Assembly (NCBI GenBank): GCA_964036155.1
Contig: OZ038422.1
Location: forward strand, 15,275,201-15,339,200
Source: Diploscapter coronatus
Lineage: Eukaryota; Nematoda; Chromadorea; Rhabditida; Rhabditidae
DNA: 64,000 nt
Direction: 5' to 3'
Position 1 is the stretch's first letter; every line of letters begins with the position of its first letter. A model generated the notes under the pieces. It did not search any database and was not told the origin of the DNA. It saw only the letters and a list, made by a program, of their open reading frames with translations. Below, piece by piece: positions 48,214 to 58,623 of the stretch. Both the position numbers and the translations under genes were made by a program.

Positions 48214-49755
48214 ATGTCGATTCACTGGTACATTCAAATCGCATACGGAATTCCGTCGCTGATATTCTACATCGTTGTGATAAAAATCGTTTCGGAAAAG
48301 AGGAAGCACTTCAGTCTACCATTTGTGAGACTGTTCTATGCTTTAGCAGTGATTGTAAGAAGTTTTTTTTCCAAAAGAATGGCTGATATTTCTTATTTCA
48401 GAATTTGCTATGTTATTCTACCATTATGATATGCTTCAGAATACCTAAACAGGCTAGTGTTTTTCTTCTGAAAGATAAATCGAAATATTTTAGCTAACAC
48501 CCGATTGCAAATTATACCAATTTCTCATATCAATTGACCCCACTCACTTATTGGCAGTGGTTTTATTCACAGCTCATTATTGTTTCTACTGCCAAGGGAT
48601 TATCACATTCCATTTCGTTCTGCTAACGATGCGATCAGTGTTGTTTCCATTTTCTAATCCGGTAAACGATAATTTCTGATCTAATTAAACCCATATTCCC
48701 TATAGATTTGGGAAACGTCAAGTTCAGTCTGGGCCTGCACGACATTCTTGCCACCCTTATTGTTTACTGTGGGCATTTTGGCGAAGAAATCGTTTTATGG
48801 ATTCGGATTCGATGGAGTTGGGCTCACAATAAGATTTCCCGAAAGTGATCAAACGGTGAGTAAAATTCCCATTGAATTTGATAAGGCTCTATTTTGTGAA
48901 AATATTCATGCATAAATTTACCAAAATTTAAATAATTGAAATGAAATTTCCATGCAAATGTAAAGAAATTCTGATTTTTCAAATTCCTTCGAAAATATCA
49001 GCCATTCAGAATCGATTGCATTACTTCATAGCCGCATCTATATTCGAAATGATTATCAACGCTATGTCACTCACAATGAATATTATAACGATATCGGTTT
49101 TGTGCAGGAGACAAATTCCTGTTCATTGCAGAAAAGTAGATTTTTTCCTATCTTTATTGTTTGAGATACATCCAATTTCTATTCTAGGAGAGACCATTGT
49201 TTTTCCTCACTTTAGCTCATTTCATAGTGCAGGTTCTGCGGTCATCAACAGAAGTAAGAAATTTCATGTAATTATCTCATTCATCAGCATGTTTCAAAAT
49301 TGAATGAAGAGGAATGATCGAAAATTGGACGTTAGAATGATCAAACACCAAGTCATTTTGAATGTCCAATCATTTTGAAAGAAAAGTTATAGTTATAAAA
49401 TAATCGATTTCCCACTTTCTTTAATAAACAATGATATGTTCAAAATATGATTAGACGAGATCCAATTTAAAAAAAAATTTTATTACTTTCATCAGATACA
49501 CGAGAATTCGAACTGCCAAGAGGAAAAACTTGGAAAGAATTGAAATAATCTAACTTTCAGTTCACAATAATACTGGCGCCCAACCATTCCCGCATTCAAA
49601 TGGCAGCGATCACAATTCTGCAGTATTTCATCGATTTCGTTTGCCTGCAGCCACCCTATGCATTTCTCATGCTGAACAGCGTCGTCAGAAAATCGATTTG
49701 CACGAAAATACGATGCAGGGAGAAGAAATTTGATGCACTCCCTTCTTCGCTTTGA
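48214..49755 (+). CDS. SRG-like seven-transmembrane chemoreceptor
   Basis: Six exons (48214-48354, 48402-48452, 48494-48661, 48706-48855, 49010-49135, 49561-49755) give 276 aa. The ATG follows a TCTTTCAG acceptor ending 48191. The N-terminus (IAYGIPSLIFYIVVIKIVS) is the TM1 pattern of SRG receptors. FHFVLLTMRSVLFPFSNPIW ends TM3, and the C-terminal half has QYFIDFVCLQPPYAFLML followed by a short basic tail. At 276 aa it is slightly short for the family; the exon 5 start at 49010 is the least certain boundary and may hide a few residues. The exon 2 junction seems to use a GC donor (48453) or a GT donor six bases later with a 35-base intron. Role: sensory GPCR with unknown ligand. Confidence 0.68.
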
Positions 49756-49760
49756 ATAAA
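49755..49760 (+). promoter_or_regulatory. Poly(A) signal overlapping the stop codon of the SRG-like gene
   Basis: The TGA stop (49753-49755) shares its last base with AATAAA. If this is the functional signal the 3' UTR is only some 15-20 bases. Confidence 0.45.
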
Positions 49761-50467
49761 GATATTTTTAGAAAAAAGAAAATAATCTTTAAAGAAGTTC
49801 GGTCTTCTGCACTAGTTACCCTCAAGTTATTCTTACCCTTTTGCAGAAGCTATCCATTTTTTTTCTCCTTCACATGCTATTTTCCAGAAAAATGGGTAAC
49901 TTGTACAAAAAGATAAGAGTAACTTGAGGGTAACTAGTGCAAGAGGCTAGAAGTTGCATAAAACTTGACGATTTAAGATAAAAAATGTCATTTTTTATTA
50001 AAATGTTCTAGATATAATTTTGAGATATGGAATCATTAGGTTCCAAACTTAACGTATAAGCAAACCTAGGTAGCATCTGCGTCAGATGAAAATAAACTAT
50101 AGGGGGTAGGCCGCAAGGACTCTCTGACGATCATCCTCCCTGAGTCTGCGCATAAGTGAGATGAGTACAAATGAACAGCAAATAAAAAATGAGTTGATCG
50201 ACTAACAAAAAGAAAGCAGAACTAGTTGAAATGTTACCAGTACAGTCGCAAATTGTGTGTCTAACCTTCTTCTATTTTTCAGTCGATAGAAAAGAAGAAA
50301 AACACGAAATTTTGTGATTTGTGGCCGCACGCACTCAACTTTAGCCTTCGATTCTTTCATTCATCATTTTTATGAGAGAGTTGAATTTTTCGAAATATTA
50401 CATTTATTTAATCTTACGTTTTTCTTCTCTTTAGCTTTATTCATTTTTTTAGTTCTGATGTTCCACA
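49756..50467. other. Intergenic, 0.7 kb
   Basis: Contains the inverted repeat at 49809-49940. The rest is the upstream region of the nuclear receptor gene. Confidence 0.5.
49809..49940. repeat. Inverted repeat, 31-bp arms
   Basis: GCACTAGTTACCCTCAAGTT at 49809 returns as AACTTGAGGGTAACTAGTGC ending 49940, and the match continues with mismatches for about ten more bases. The span of 132 bases suggests a MITE or similar small element. Confidence 0.65.
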
Positions 50468-52489
50468 ATGATTTACGATGATAATATCGTCTGTATAATA
50501 ACTGATATGGATTCTATGATGATTCCAATATCGTCTTCATATATTGTCGAAGAAAATCGTGGGAATAAATTTTCTTCATATATGAAAGAAAAGTATGTTT
50601 TCGGCATTTTTTTTTATCTTTAATGAGGCATTATTTTCAGCGAATATTGTTTGACCTGTTATGTCAAAGCTAGCGGTATCCATTTTGGAGTCAGAAGTTG
50701 TCGAGCTTGTACGGCATTTTTCCGAAGGACAGTTCGAAATAATTTCACTTACAAATGTCGATTCGATAAAAAATGTGACGTTTCGCAAAGTAATTCAAAA
50801 TTTTTAAATCGAGCAAGTTATTTTCTTCAGAAAACCGTTTTACCTGCCGATACTGCAGATTTCAACAATGTTTGAAGGCTGGAATGAGAAAAGAATGTAA
50901 ACTTCCTTAATGTTTTGAAATTATGACTGCTTCAAAAATTCAGTAGTCCAGTGCAATGAAGACAAACTTGACGATACATTGCCAGAGTTAACTAATGAAT
51001 GTAACGATATTTGTTCTTCGACAAATCATGCAGTAAAATTCGACGGACTAGCCAAGGATTCATCCGGTTCTATTCATGCTATTCCGGCTGAAAATAGTAG
51101 CACATCATTGTTTTCACAAGTAGGTTAATTTCAAAGTTCTATGAAGAAAATCATATTTTAGTCATTTGGTGCCTTAATGTACGATGAAGTGAGGAAGGAT
51201 AAATTACAAGCCAAACTGGATGAAATTTCCAAACCATCAGATTGTTTCAAGACGAATATGCAGCAAATCCTCAAACCAAAGATCGATGTCCACTTTTCAT
51301 CGGTAAATTTTATATGTGGATAAAACTTATCCAATATTTAGATTAATGCCATGTCTTCTTTTCCAATACCTCTTACTATAGTTCAACAAGGACTGCTAGG
51401 ATTTAGGAAACATAAGGAATTATGGTCAAGTTCAATTAACGAAAAGGTTCTTTTCATTATACCAATTTATCTTGATCAGAATATTTCAGAACAATGATCG
51501 AGTGAAACTTGACATGGATAATTTTATGCAGTTAGTGAAATGTGAAATAAGCGTCATGATTGATATATTCCAGGCAAATATTAATTGAAATGGAGAGAAT
51601 TGCAAAATTCTGCATGCACATTGAACAATTTGCAAAAATTCCTATAAACCAGAAGGTATGTAGAATAAAAAATTAGCAAAACTCTTTAATTTTTAGTGGA
51701 TCATGTTCAAACGGTTCTGGCTATTCTTCTATGATCTCGAAAGAACTTTCGCTACTTGTGAAATTTTAGGCAAAAGTTTCCAAAAATAAGAAAAACATCG
51801 TTGAACTTTAGGTCATGATGTTAATAATAAAAGAGTTGTAAGTTTGGGCGGAAAAATCGTAGATTTTGGATTAAACTTGAAAAAATTGCAAAGAACTGGC
51901 TCTGATGAACTTTACAAGGTCAAAAGGTTGCATTCTTAGTTTCAATTCAAATTTGAAGTGCTCTTTCAATAGATTTGTCAAGGAATACAAAGCGAAGCAG
52001 CACAAATTATTCGTTGTTCCATTCAAAAAAGCGAATATCGATGAGCACGAACTGGTCTTCATGATGCTTCATCGAATGTGGAATGTCAAGGGTAAGTAAA
52101 AATAATTTTAAATATTATGTAACTCTTTGATACATTGTTTTCTAGGTTGGTAAAAGTATCGAAATTATCCCCTTCTTTTACTAACCAAACATTATTTAGG
52201 CTTACCCGATATTACTGATGAAACTTTGGGAATTGCGAATAATATGCATGATCAACTAGCAGATGAAATGCATCAATACTACGTCTATCAGAAGAATCGG
52301 ATAAGTTATTCCAGCAGAATCGTCACATTGATGCAACTTTTAGCTAGATTGGAGGTTATTTGATAATACAGTCCTTCGCTTTTAAAATAAATTCAGGAAT
52401 GCTCCATGCACCGGAAAGAGGATATCGAAGTTTCGAAGACATTCAACATTTTTAAACATGACGTTTTCTGCAGTGATCTCACAATTTAA
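50468..52489 (+). CDS. Divergent nuclear hormone receptor (nematode SupNR type)
   Basis: Thirteen exons (50468-50592, 50641-50789, 50831-50896, 50944-51119, 51162-51302, 51342-51446, 51490-51530, 51574-51655, 51697-51769, 51812-51918, 51959-52091, 52200-52354, 52397-52489) join to 481 aa. ATG 50468 is the first after an in-frame stop. The DNA-binding domain (about residues 45-110) has finger 1 CLTCYVKASGIHFGVRSCRAC, P-box helix CRACTAFFRR, finger 2 CRFDKKCDV, and CRYCRFQQCLKAGM. The ligand-binding domain carries QFAKIPINQK, DVNNKRVVSLGGKIVDF, FVVPFKKANIDEHEL and a C-terminal helix region. The receptor is a nuclear transcription factor of the expanded nematode NHR class; ligand and targets are unknown. 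The exon 9 donor appears to be GC (51770); a GT donor six bases downstream would also keep frame. The junction at 51918/51959 rests on reading phase and family fit. Confidence 0.8.
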
Positions 52490-53113
52490 ACCATGCATTT
52501 CAGCAATCAAAATTTTAGAGTTTTGAAAATTTATTCGTTAAGATTGCTAAATTACAGATTCACTTGTAGGATTTTGCGACAAGTTGATAAGAATTCCGAC
52601 GCAGTCTTATTTATCTTTGTGTCGAATTTAACGTTTAAAACAGATTCTCTGTAATATTCGACGATCTCAAGGAAGAGGTCGAACCAGAGATTTAAAATTC
52701 GTTCTTAAGGGGCTTCTGAGTGTTTTCTAGCTATATTCGACCTGAGAATCCTAATTCTGGGTCTTTTTCAGACATTTTCAACTTCGGGTCCGGGGGGTCA
52801 AATTTCAAAAGTCATTCCGACACTCCGAAACCTATATCAGATTGTTTAACTCGATAAGCTGAGTCGAATGGTGCGAACATTTCTCGAATCCGACCTTTCT
52901 ATCACAAGTTACGGCTAAAAACTACAAAAATGCTAAAAACATGGGTCTCCGGGATAAAATCGAAATTTACATACAATGCAGTATTTATTACATTCCAATA
53001 TTTTCATCGAATAAAGTACATGACCTACTCATGCTAATTCAATAATTATTTCGAAGAAATAGTGATAAAATTCTATCGAAAAAAAGGCCCGAAGTCGGAC
53101 CTAAAAATTTCAC
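52490..53113. other. Intergenic, with one copy of a dispersed repeat
   Basis: The part from about 52660 to 52930 resembles 60430-60700 in the same orientation. The remainder has no recognised signal. Confidence 0.45.
52660..52930 (+). repeat. Dispersed repeat, copy 1
   Basis: Shares an ordered series of similar blocks with about 60430-60700: TTTCTAGCTATATTCGACCT against TTTCTGACTATAGTCGACCT, AATTCTGGGTCTTT against ATTTCTGAGTTTG, then a GGGGTCAAATTT / GGGGTCGAATTT block. The similarity is moderate and boundaries are approximate. Confidence 0.45.
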
Positions 53114-53202
53114 TCGAATGCTCGGCTCTTCACCATTTGCACATGTTGCACTTCCCAGATCCAATGGCTTCTTGCATCTCTCGTTCATTGCAGGGTAGTA
53201 GT
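53114..53202 (-). pseudogene. Orphan Kunitz half-domain exon (fourth paralog relic, K-d)
   Basis: A single exon with intact TTTCAG acceptor and GTGAAA donor encodes YYPAMNERCKKPLDLGSATC plus NGEEPSIR, equivalent to exon 2 of the three Kunitz genes upstream on this strand. No signal-peptide exon lies before it (the K-a terminal exon is only 166 bases upstream), and no second Kunitz half or lustrin exon follows. It is one codon longer than its paralogs. Best read as the remnant of a truncated tandem duplicate, though use as an alternative 3' exon of K-a cannot be excluded. Confidence 0.7.
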
Positions 53203-53367
53203 CTGAAATAATGGTCGGCATTTTAAAATAAAATGATCAAGGTGTTTTTGTTTCTTCTAATAGAAAACAAACAGTCATGTTCGATCGAAGAAATATTTAT
53301 TGTGAACAAAAATCACACATTAAGATCAATGAAAGTATTTCATATTGTCATCAACAGTAAGATAGAC

Positions 53368-55918
53368 TCATTTGCAGCAGTACATGTAATATTTTCCTTT
53401 CTGGCAAATGGATCCCTTCGGACAGAAGTTGTGACTACAATCTTTTCCAATCAAAGCGCTCTGAATCGGAAGATTTAAAGCATTTGTTTATCTAATTTCA
53501 TCGATATTTAGGATATGGATATTTTTCATGTTTATCATCGATGAGAAACTATCTCATCTGTTTCCTTCATCTTCATCACAGCATCAGATATGTTTTGCTA
53601 ATAGAGCTACTAAAAACTCTAAAAATGCCTACCTTGAAACCATCCTCTTTGATCTCAACAAGATTTTTCTTCTTTCCACAGTCAGGCACTAAGTTATCCA
53701 TAACTTCATCTGAAGTTTACTCTTTGTGCGATATATGATTCGTTTTGATGAATGAAAATGGGTTATCAACGAAAGTAGTATCGTTTATGACTATTTTACT
53801 TGTACTTCTGATACTGTTTTTATTTATACCTTTACTAATTGGAAAGAAAACGTTCAAACCTTACCTCGAACCTTCTTGGAACAGCAAAGCCCAGTGTCGG
53901 CTCCAACAGCGCAATAAGCATCCTTTCCTACGCAATCTTTCGCGGAATCACAGTGAAATTCGCCGTTCTTATTTTTGAGCGGCTGCGAGCCCGCGGAACA
54001 TGTGAGATGGTCGGCTAAAAGTGGGCAATCAAAACTCAAACTATACAGGGTGCGGACAAATTATGGAGGCACCGATAAATTGGGATTTAACCCGAAATAT
54101 TGAAGTAATCGAGTTCAAATTTTAAAAATAATTTATTGATAACATAACGATAAAAAAACAACTAAGAGTTTTCGAAATGGCCGCCTTTAGCGTTGATACA
54201 GGCCTTGAGTCGCTTGGGGAAGGCATCGATGACGGCACGCAAGTAGTCGGCGGGCATTTCGTTCCATGCTTTGATGAGGGAAGCCTTCAAGGAATCGAGA
54301 CTTTTGTGGGGAGTAGAGCAGGCCTTGGTCTCGAGGTATGACCAAATGGAATAATCCAATGGGTTCAAATCAGGGCTGTTGGAGGGCCATTCGGAAGTGG
54401 AGATGAAATCTGGGAAGTGAGTTTTGCAGAAGGATTGGGTAGATTTTGACTTGTGGGAAGGAGCCGAATCCTGCTGAAAGCAGAAGGGACGGGATTTGAG
54501 ATGGGCTTTGGTCCACGGAATAAGGGCTTTCTTTAAAATAAGATTTTGGTAGGTTTCGGTGTTGATCTTGGCGTTCTGGGGGACGAACACGAGGGGGGGT
54601 TTTCCATCATAGGCGGCAGCCGCCCAAACCATGACTGACTGAGGATGAGCACGTCTTCCGGCCAATCTGCCATTAGAATTAGCAGAGGAGATGTTTGGGG
54701 ACAGGATGCGATCATTTTGACGATTCGTGAAAGGCTCGATTGTGAATATTTTCTCATCCGAGAAAATTATCGCTTTGTAGCGTGCCGAAGAAAACCTCTC
54801 GCGAAGCTGTCGACATCTTTCAAGTCTGTTTGACATCATTTTGTCCGTAAGTTCGTGGACTTTTTGGATTCTGTAAGAGTTGAGCCCCAAGTCCTTCCTG
54901 ATGATGGTTCTGACCGATTTTTCATCGATTTCCAATTTTTTGGCCATTTTTCGCATGGATCTTCGGGGATTTCGTCGAATCATCTCGCGAAGTTTTTTCT
55001 TGTTCTGTTCCGTCCTCACACTCTTTTTTTTGCCTCTTCCTGGACGGTCAGCAGTAGATCCAGTCTCCTTGAACCGTTTTACAGCCTTCTGGACCGTCTT
55101 TCGACTGATTTTCAGCAGTTTGACGATGTCTTTCGTTTGATGCCCAGCCTGATGCAATGTGATGATAGTGGATCGCTTTGAACTCGGGGCTACCATTCTG
55201 AATAAAAATTTTATTAGTGGTAAATAATATATGAAAATGATCACGAAATACAAGATAATGACGAAAAAATAAAAATAACGTGTAAACTCTGCGCGCTTCG
55301 CGAAAAATAGACGTTTTAGCAAGTGCCTCCATAATTTGTCCGCACCCTGTACAGTATCATCGAAAATCATCCGCAAACGAAATAAAGACTTCACATGATT
55401 TAGAAATGAGTTACAGAGATTTCTAATTGCATGACACCGAAATAACTCATGATCATTTTCGATTTAGTAAAATTAAAAATAGGTGATTCTTACGCATGAA
55501 GCATCCTCTGTAGCACTTGGATGAGGTTTCGAAATTATTTTCATTTCCTCCACATCCTTAAATGTGTACAATTTGTTAGATCAGTGGAAAAAATGTTCAT
55601 CATTTCGATAAACTTTAAGTTCATTTTTAAAGCCTACCCGAGTACTCAAAAGCCAAGCAAGTCAATGTATCTTTGTCCAAGTAGTACTGAAACAGCTCTT
55701 ATGATGTTCGAATAAATCATTATTTTTACTCGAATGCTTGGTTTGCTTTTTTCGCAAGGCGTTACTCCCCGATCAAACGGCAACTTGCATTTGCCTTGCA
55801 TGAAAACCTCATATTCTGTAGGTAAACTTTGAAATCGATGCTGTTCGAACACAAATGGACTACCTGCGCAAAAAACTACAGAGGTAGATACGAGCAAGAT
55901 CAATAAACTATGTTGCAT
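53368..55918 (-). CDS. Secreted Kunitz + lustrin-like cysteine-rich protein K-a (transposon in intron 4)
   Basis: Seven minus-strand exons (55918-55864, 55815-55730, 55686-55638, 55556-55494, 54014-53865, 53709-53633, 53460-53368) give 190 aa. The start ATG directly follows an AATTTCAG acceptor. It has a signal peptide (MQHSLLILLVSTSVVFC) and then a six-Cys Kunitz/BPTI domain (CKLPFDRGVTPC, YYLDKDTLTCLAFEYSGC, GGNENNFETSSKCYRGC). A lustrin/EB-like Cys repeat follows (HLTCSAGSQPL, GEFHC, YCAVGADTGLCC), then a C-terminal module (VPDCGKKKN, then GKDCSHNFCPKGSIC and MYCCK). The Kunitz loop has ten instead of the usual eight residues between Cys1 and Cys2, and the P1 position is Glu, so trypsin inhibition is unlikely. 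It is probably a matrix or defence protein. A complete DD37D transposon lies in the intron between exons 4 and 5, leaving splice sites untouched. Confidence 0.8.
54045..55349 (-). mobile_element. DD37D (maT-like) Tc1/mariner transposon, full length
   Basis: 1305 bp bounded by perfect 25-bp terminal inverted repeats (CAGGGTGCGGACAAATTATG at the left end, its complement at the right) and flanked by TA target duplications (54043-54044 and 55350-55351). It contains one uninterrupted transposase gene. Perfect TIRs, intact frame and clean target duplication point to recent insertion. It lies in intron 4 of the Kunitz gene K-a, transcribed in the same direction. Confidence 0.92.
54162..55196 (-). 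CDS. maT-like transposase (DD37D)
   Basis: Single 344-aa frame; ATG at 55196 is chosen because upstream in-frame codons run into the terminal repeat and host DNA. The N-terminal paired-type HTH region (residues about 1-100) includes the linker DRPGRGKK (50-57) and a second HTH. The catalytic Asp residues are D147 (FSDEKIF), D243 (FQQDSAPSH) and D281 (SPDLNPLDYSIW). Exactly 37 residues separate the second and third, the spacing of the maT/DD37D family rather than DD34E (Tc1) or DD34D (mariner). It catalyses cut-and-paste excision and insertion at TA. No stop or frameshift is seen, so it could encode active enzyme. Confidence 0.93.
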   Translation of the reverse strand: MVAPSSKRSTIITLHQAGHQTKDIVKLLKISRKTVQKAVKRFKETGSTADRPGRGKKKSVRTEQNKKKLREMIRRNPRRSMRKMAKKLEIDEKSVRTIIRKDLGLNSYRIQKVHELTDKMMSNRLERCRQLRERFSSARYKAIIFSDEKIFTIEPFTNRQNDRILSPNISSANSNGRLAGRRAHPQSVMVWAAAAYDGKPPLVFVPQNAKINTETYQNLILKKALIPWTKAHLKSRPFCFQQDSAPSHKSKSTQSFCKTHFPDFISTSEWPSNSPDLNPLDYSIWSYLETKACSTPHKSLDSLKASLIKAWNEMPADYLRAVIDAFPKRLKACINAKGGHFENS

Positions 55919-56716
55919 CTGAAATTCTGCAATCATAATCATGCTGATACCTGTAAAATGTTCTGAGAAAAACGATATGAGAAATCAAATTAGATTCAAA
56001 GACAAGAGCTTGGTCATTATCGAATTTCAATGATACCAAATAAAGAGATATTCCAAGGTCATCATAGAAAATCCTGCAGAGGTTTCACCACTTGGATAAA
56101 TATTAGCAAATAGTCATTTCTGGAGTAGCATTAATAAGAGAAAACGCTTGAAACATTAATCGAAACACGTTTCGAAGATTGGCAAACAACAATAGATGCT
56201 GTGGCATTGAAACCGTTGAGTTCGATATCAAATGAAGATTCTCGGCTAACCGTCAAACCTTAAAAGGCGTGAAGGTTATTCAACTACAGCCGAAAAATAA
56301 CTAGTATAAAAATGTGGTCCTGAACTATAGCAACCTGTTTTGCTGGTTCTATTCCTCGCCATAAGATTCGAGATTTTTTCTTCGAGAAGGTTTTATTCGA
56401 AGTGGAGATGGCTTAACCAAGGTGAAAATTAAAAGAAAAACGATAGCGAAACGGAGTTCAATTCAACGAGTGAATCTTCTCGACGACAATGAAAACGAAA
56501 AATTTCGCGATTTATCACTTTTCAAACGTGGTTTCATAATTTTGTGTAGTCTTATTCTTTCGTAATTTCTTTTAACTAGGTCACTTTGGAAAACTATCGA
56601 CATCAAGACACACGTCTTAGGAAAATAGTGCGGAAGTAAAAACAACTTCAAACTGCTTTGTATGTAAATTATATTGTTTCACTGGTTAATAGCCAGTTTT
56701 AGAAAATTTCAACATT
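55919..56716. other. Spacer between Kunitz genes K-a and K-b
   Basis: 798 bases without supported exon or repeat. Confidence 0.5.
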
Positions 56717-58311
56717 TTATTGACAGCAATATGCATAATACTTTCCTTCGCTGCACTCTGAAGATTTTGGACAAAACTCATGATCACAACTTTTTCCAAG
56801 GAGTACTGACTTGACGCCATTTTTCTCGAGCTCTACCACTTTCTGGGCACCGCAGTCTGGCCTCAGGTTGGCTTGAACCTCATCTAGAAATGTTTCATTT
56901 TTATTAAAATCAGTTATTTTTCCACTAAAAGTGGTCGTTTTATTCTCTACTTGGATGTGAGCTCATCATCAGGCTTTACGAGAAAGAAATTTTGATACCA
57001 GGAAAAAGTTTTGGAAAGCGACCCGCAGAAAGAGATAGTGTGTCATATTGAGATGAAAAGGCTCATGTATTCTTTGCGTTCTCTCTAAAAAGAATGCACT
57101 ATTTTCTTTGTGTCTCAAATAGTGATCTTCAATTTCGAGAAATTTGAGAAAGTGGTCGTGGAATTTTTTGGAATATTAGCCTAACCTCGGATGGTTGTGT
57201 TGCAGCACAAACCAACGGCACCACTCATCAGACAATAACTCTCCTTCTTGTCGCAAAAAGCCATGCTGTCATCACAGTAATATTCCCCATCTTTCCGTTT
57301 GACTGGATCTGAGCCAGCGGGACAATTCAGATGGTCGACTGAAGAAATTGGTTTTTCCAAAACATCTATAATTCCTTACGTAAAAAGCATTCTTTGTAGC
57401 ACTCTGCTGAAGTCTCGAAATTATTCTCATTCGTGTTACATCCCCCGAAATTGAAGGCCAAGCATGTCAACGTTTCTTTGTCCATGTAGTACTGGAAAAA
57501 CAAAACGTGTAAAATGTCTCAACAGAAATTCCAAAATTTTGTAGGATGATAAAATAAATGTAATCTGAAAGTGTCTGAGAAAGATCTATCATTTCACTGC
57601 AATCCTAAAAAAAATTTCTATCAATTTCACTCTGACAAAAACTTCGTAGCATCTCATTCGTTGTGAAAAATTCTGTCAACTATTTCAAGTGATACAAAAA
57701 ATATGCTGATCGAGAAAATGTTTCTCAATATCTATCGCTTTTTTCAGCGAAGTGGCATAAAATTAAGTGCGCCAAAAGTTGTAAAAATTAGCAACTCATT
57801 AATACGCAATTTGTCTTCAGTTTTTCATTTCTGACGCATTGTTCGAGCTTTTCAGCATTATACACAATAGGTTTCGCCCATTTCTCACCATAAAAAAACC
57901 ATCAAAACACTCGAATAATGTCTCAAATGGCGCGAATCGCCTTGCTTGTTTTGAAAAAGAGTAAGTAGTGAGAAACTTCAACAACTAATTGTGCACAATA
58001 ACGAGATTGCTAATTTTTTTTTTACAATTTTGACGCATTCAATTGTTTACGCCACTTCACTGGAGACAAAGGATATCATGCTTTGATTCTTCACACTTGT
58101 TGTTGGCAGAGTAAAATCTTTACACGAATTCTGGAGTTAGAACTGCCGCATGTAGAATTTCCTCTTTCCAGTGGCAGATAGCATTTCGGTGTCATATGGG
58201 GATCATACTCTAAAATAGCCAATACATAATTAATCTTTTTGTAACGAAAATATTACCTGCGCTAAAAACGAAGTAGAACGATGCGAATAGAATCGATATT
58301 CTTCGCCACAT
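56717..58311 (-). CDS. Secreted Kunitz + lustrin-like cysteine-rich protein K-b
   Basis: Five minus-strand exons (58311-58257, 58209-58124, 57491-57380, 57338-57186, 56883-56717) give 190 aa. Signal peptide MWRRISILFASFYFVFS. The Kunitz domain reads CYLPLERGNSTC, YYMDKETLTCLAFNFGGC and NTNENNFETSAECYKEC; the residue after Cys2 (P1) is Gly. The lustrin-like repeat is HLNCPAGSDPVKRKDGEYYC through VGLCC, and the C-terminal module is RPDCGAQK then GKSCDHEFCPKSSEC and YAYCCQ. Compared with K-a and K-c, two introns are missing: Kunitz exons 3-4 and the terminal exons 6-7 are fused. Predicted size is nevertheless identical. Likely an extracellular structural or inhibitor-like protein. Confidence 0.82.
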
Positions 58312-58623
58312 TTCGAAGTTTTACGGGAAAATGGAAGTACTGATACACTCGATAGTAAATTCAAGCAGGAAACCGACGATGATGATACGTAAATGGATTG
58401 CATAGCGTGAAAGATGTGAAAATCGAATTGGAAAACAGTTAGTGGAGGAGACGAAGTTTAGTTTCGATAAACTCCTTACACTTTTTATTAGCTGATTGAT
58501 ACGTTGCACTCGAAACCGATCGGTCATTTTCATGAAAATTTTATTTCTTAGATCAATTTCAAAATTTGAACATTTCAAGAATTGAATTGTACTTATTGGA
58601 CCATTTTAGTCCATTTGGTTGTT
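58312..58623. other. Spacer between Kunitz genes K-b and K-c
   Basis: 312 bases; no features recognised. Confidence 0.5.

Noticed and set aside
54645..55181. Plus-strand open frames inside the transposon
   Set aside because: Antisense shadows of the intact transposase gene.
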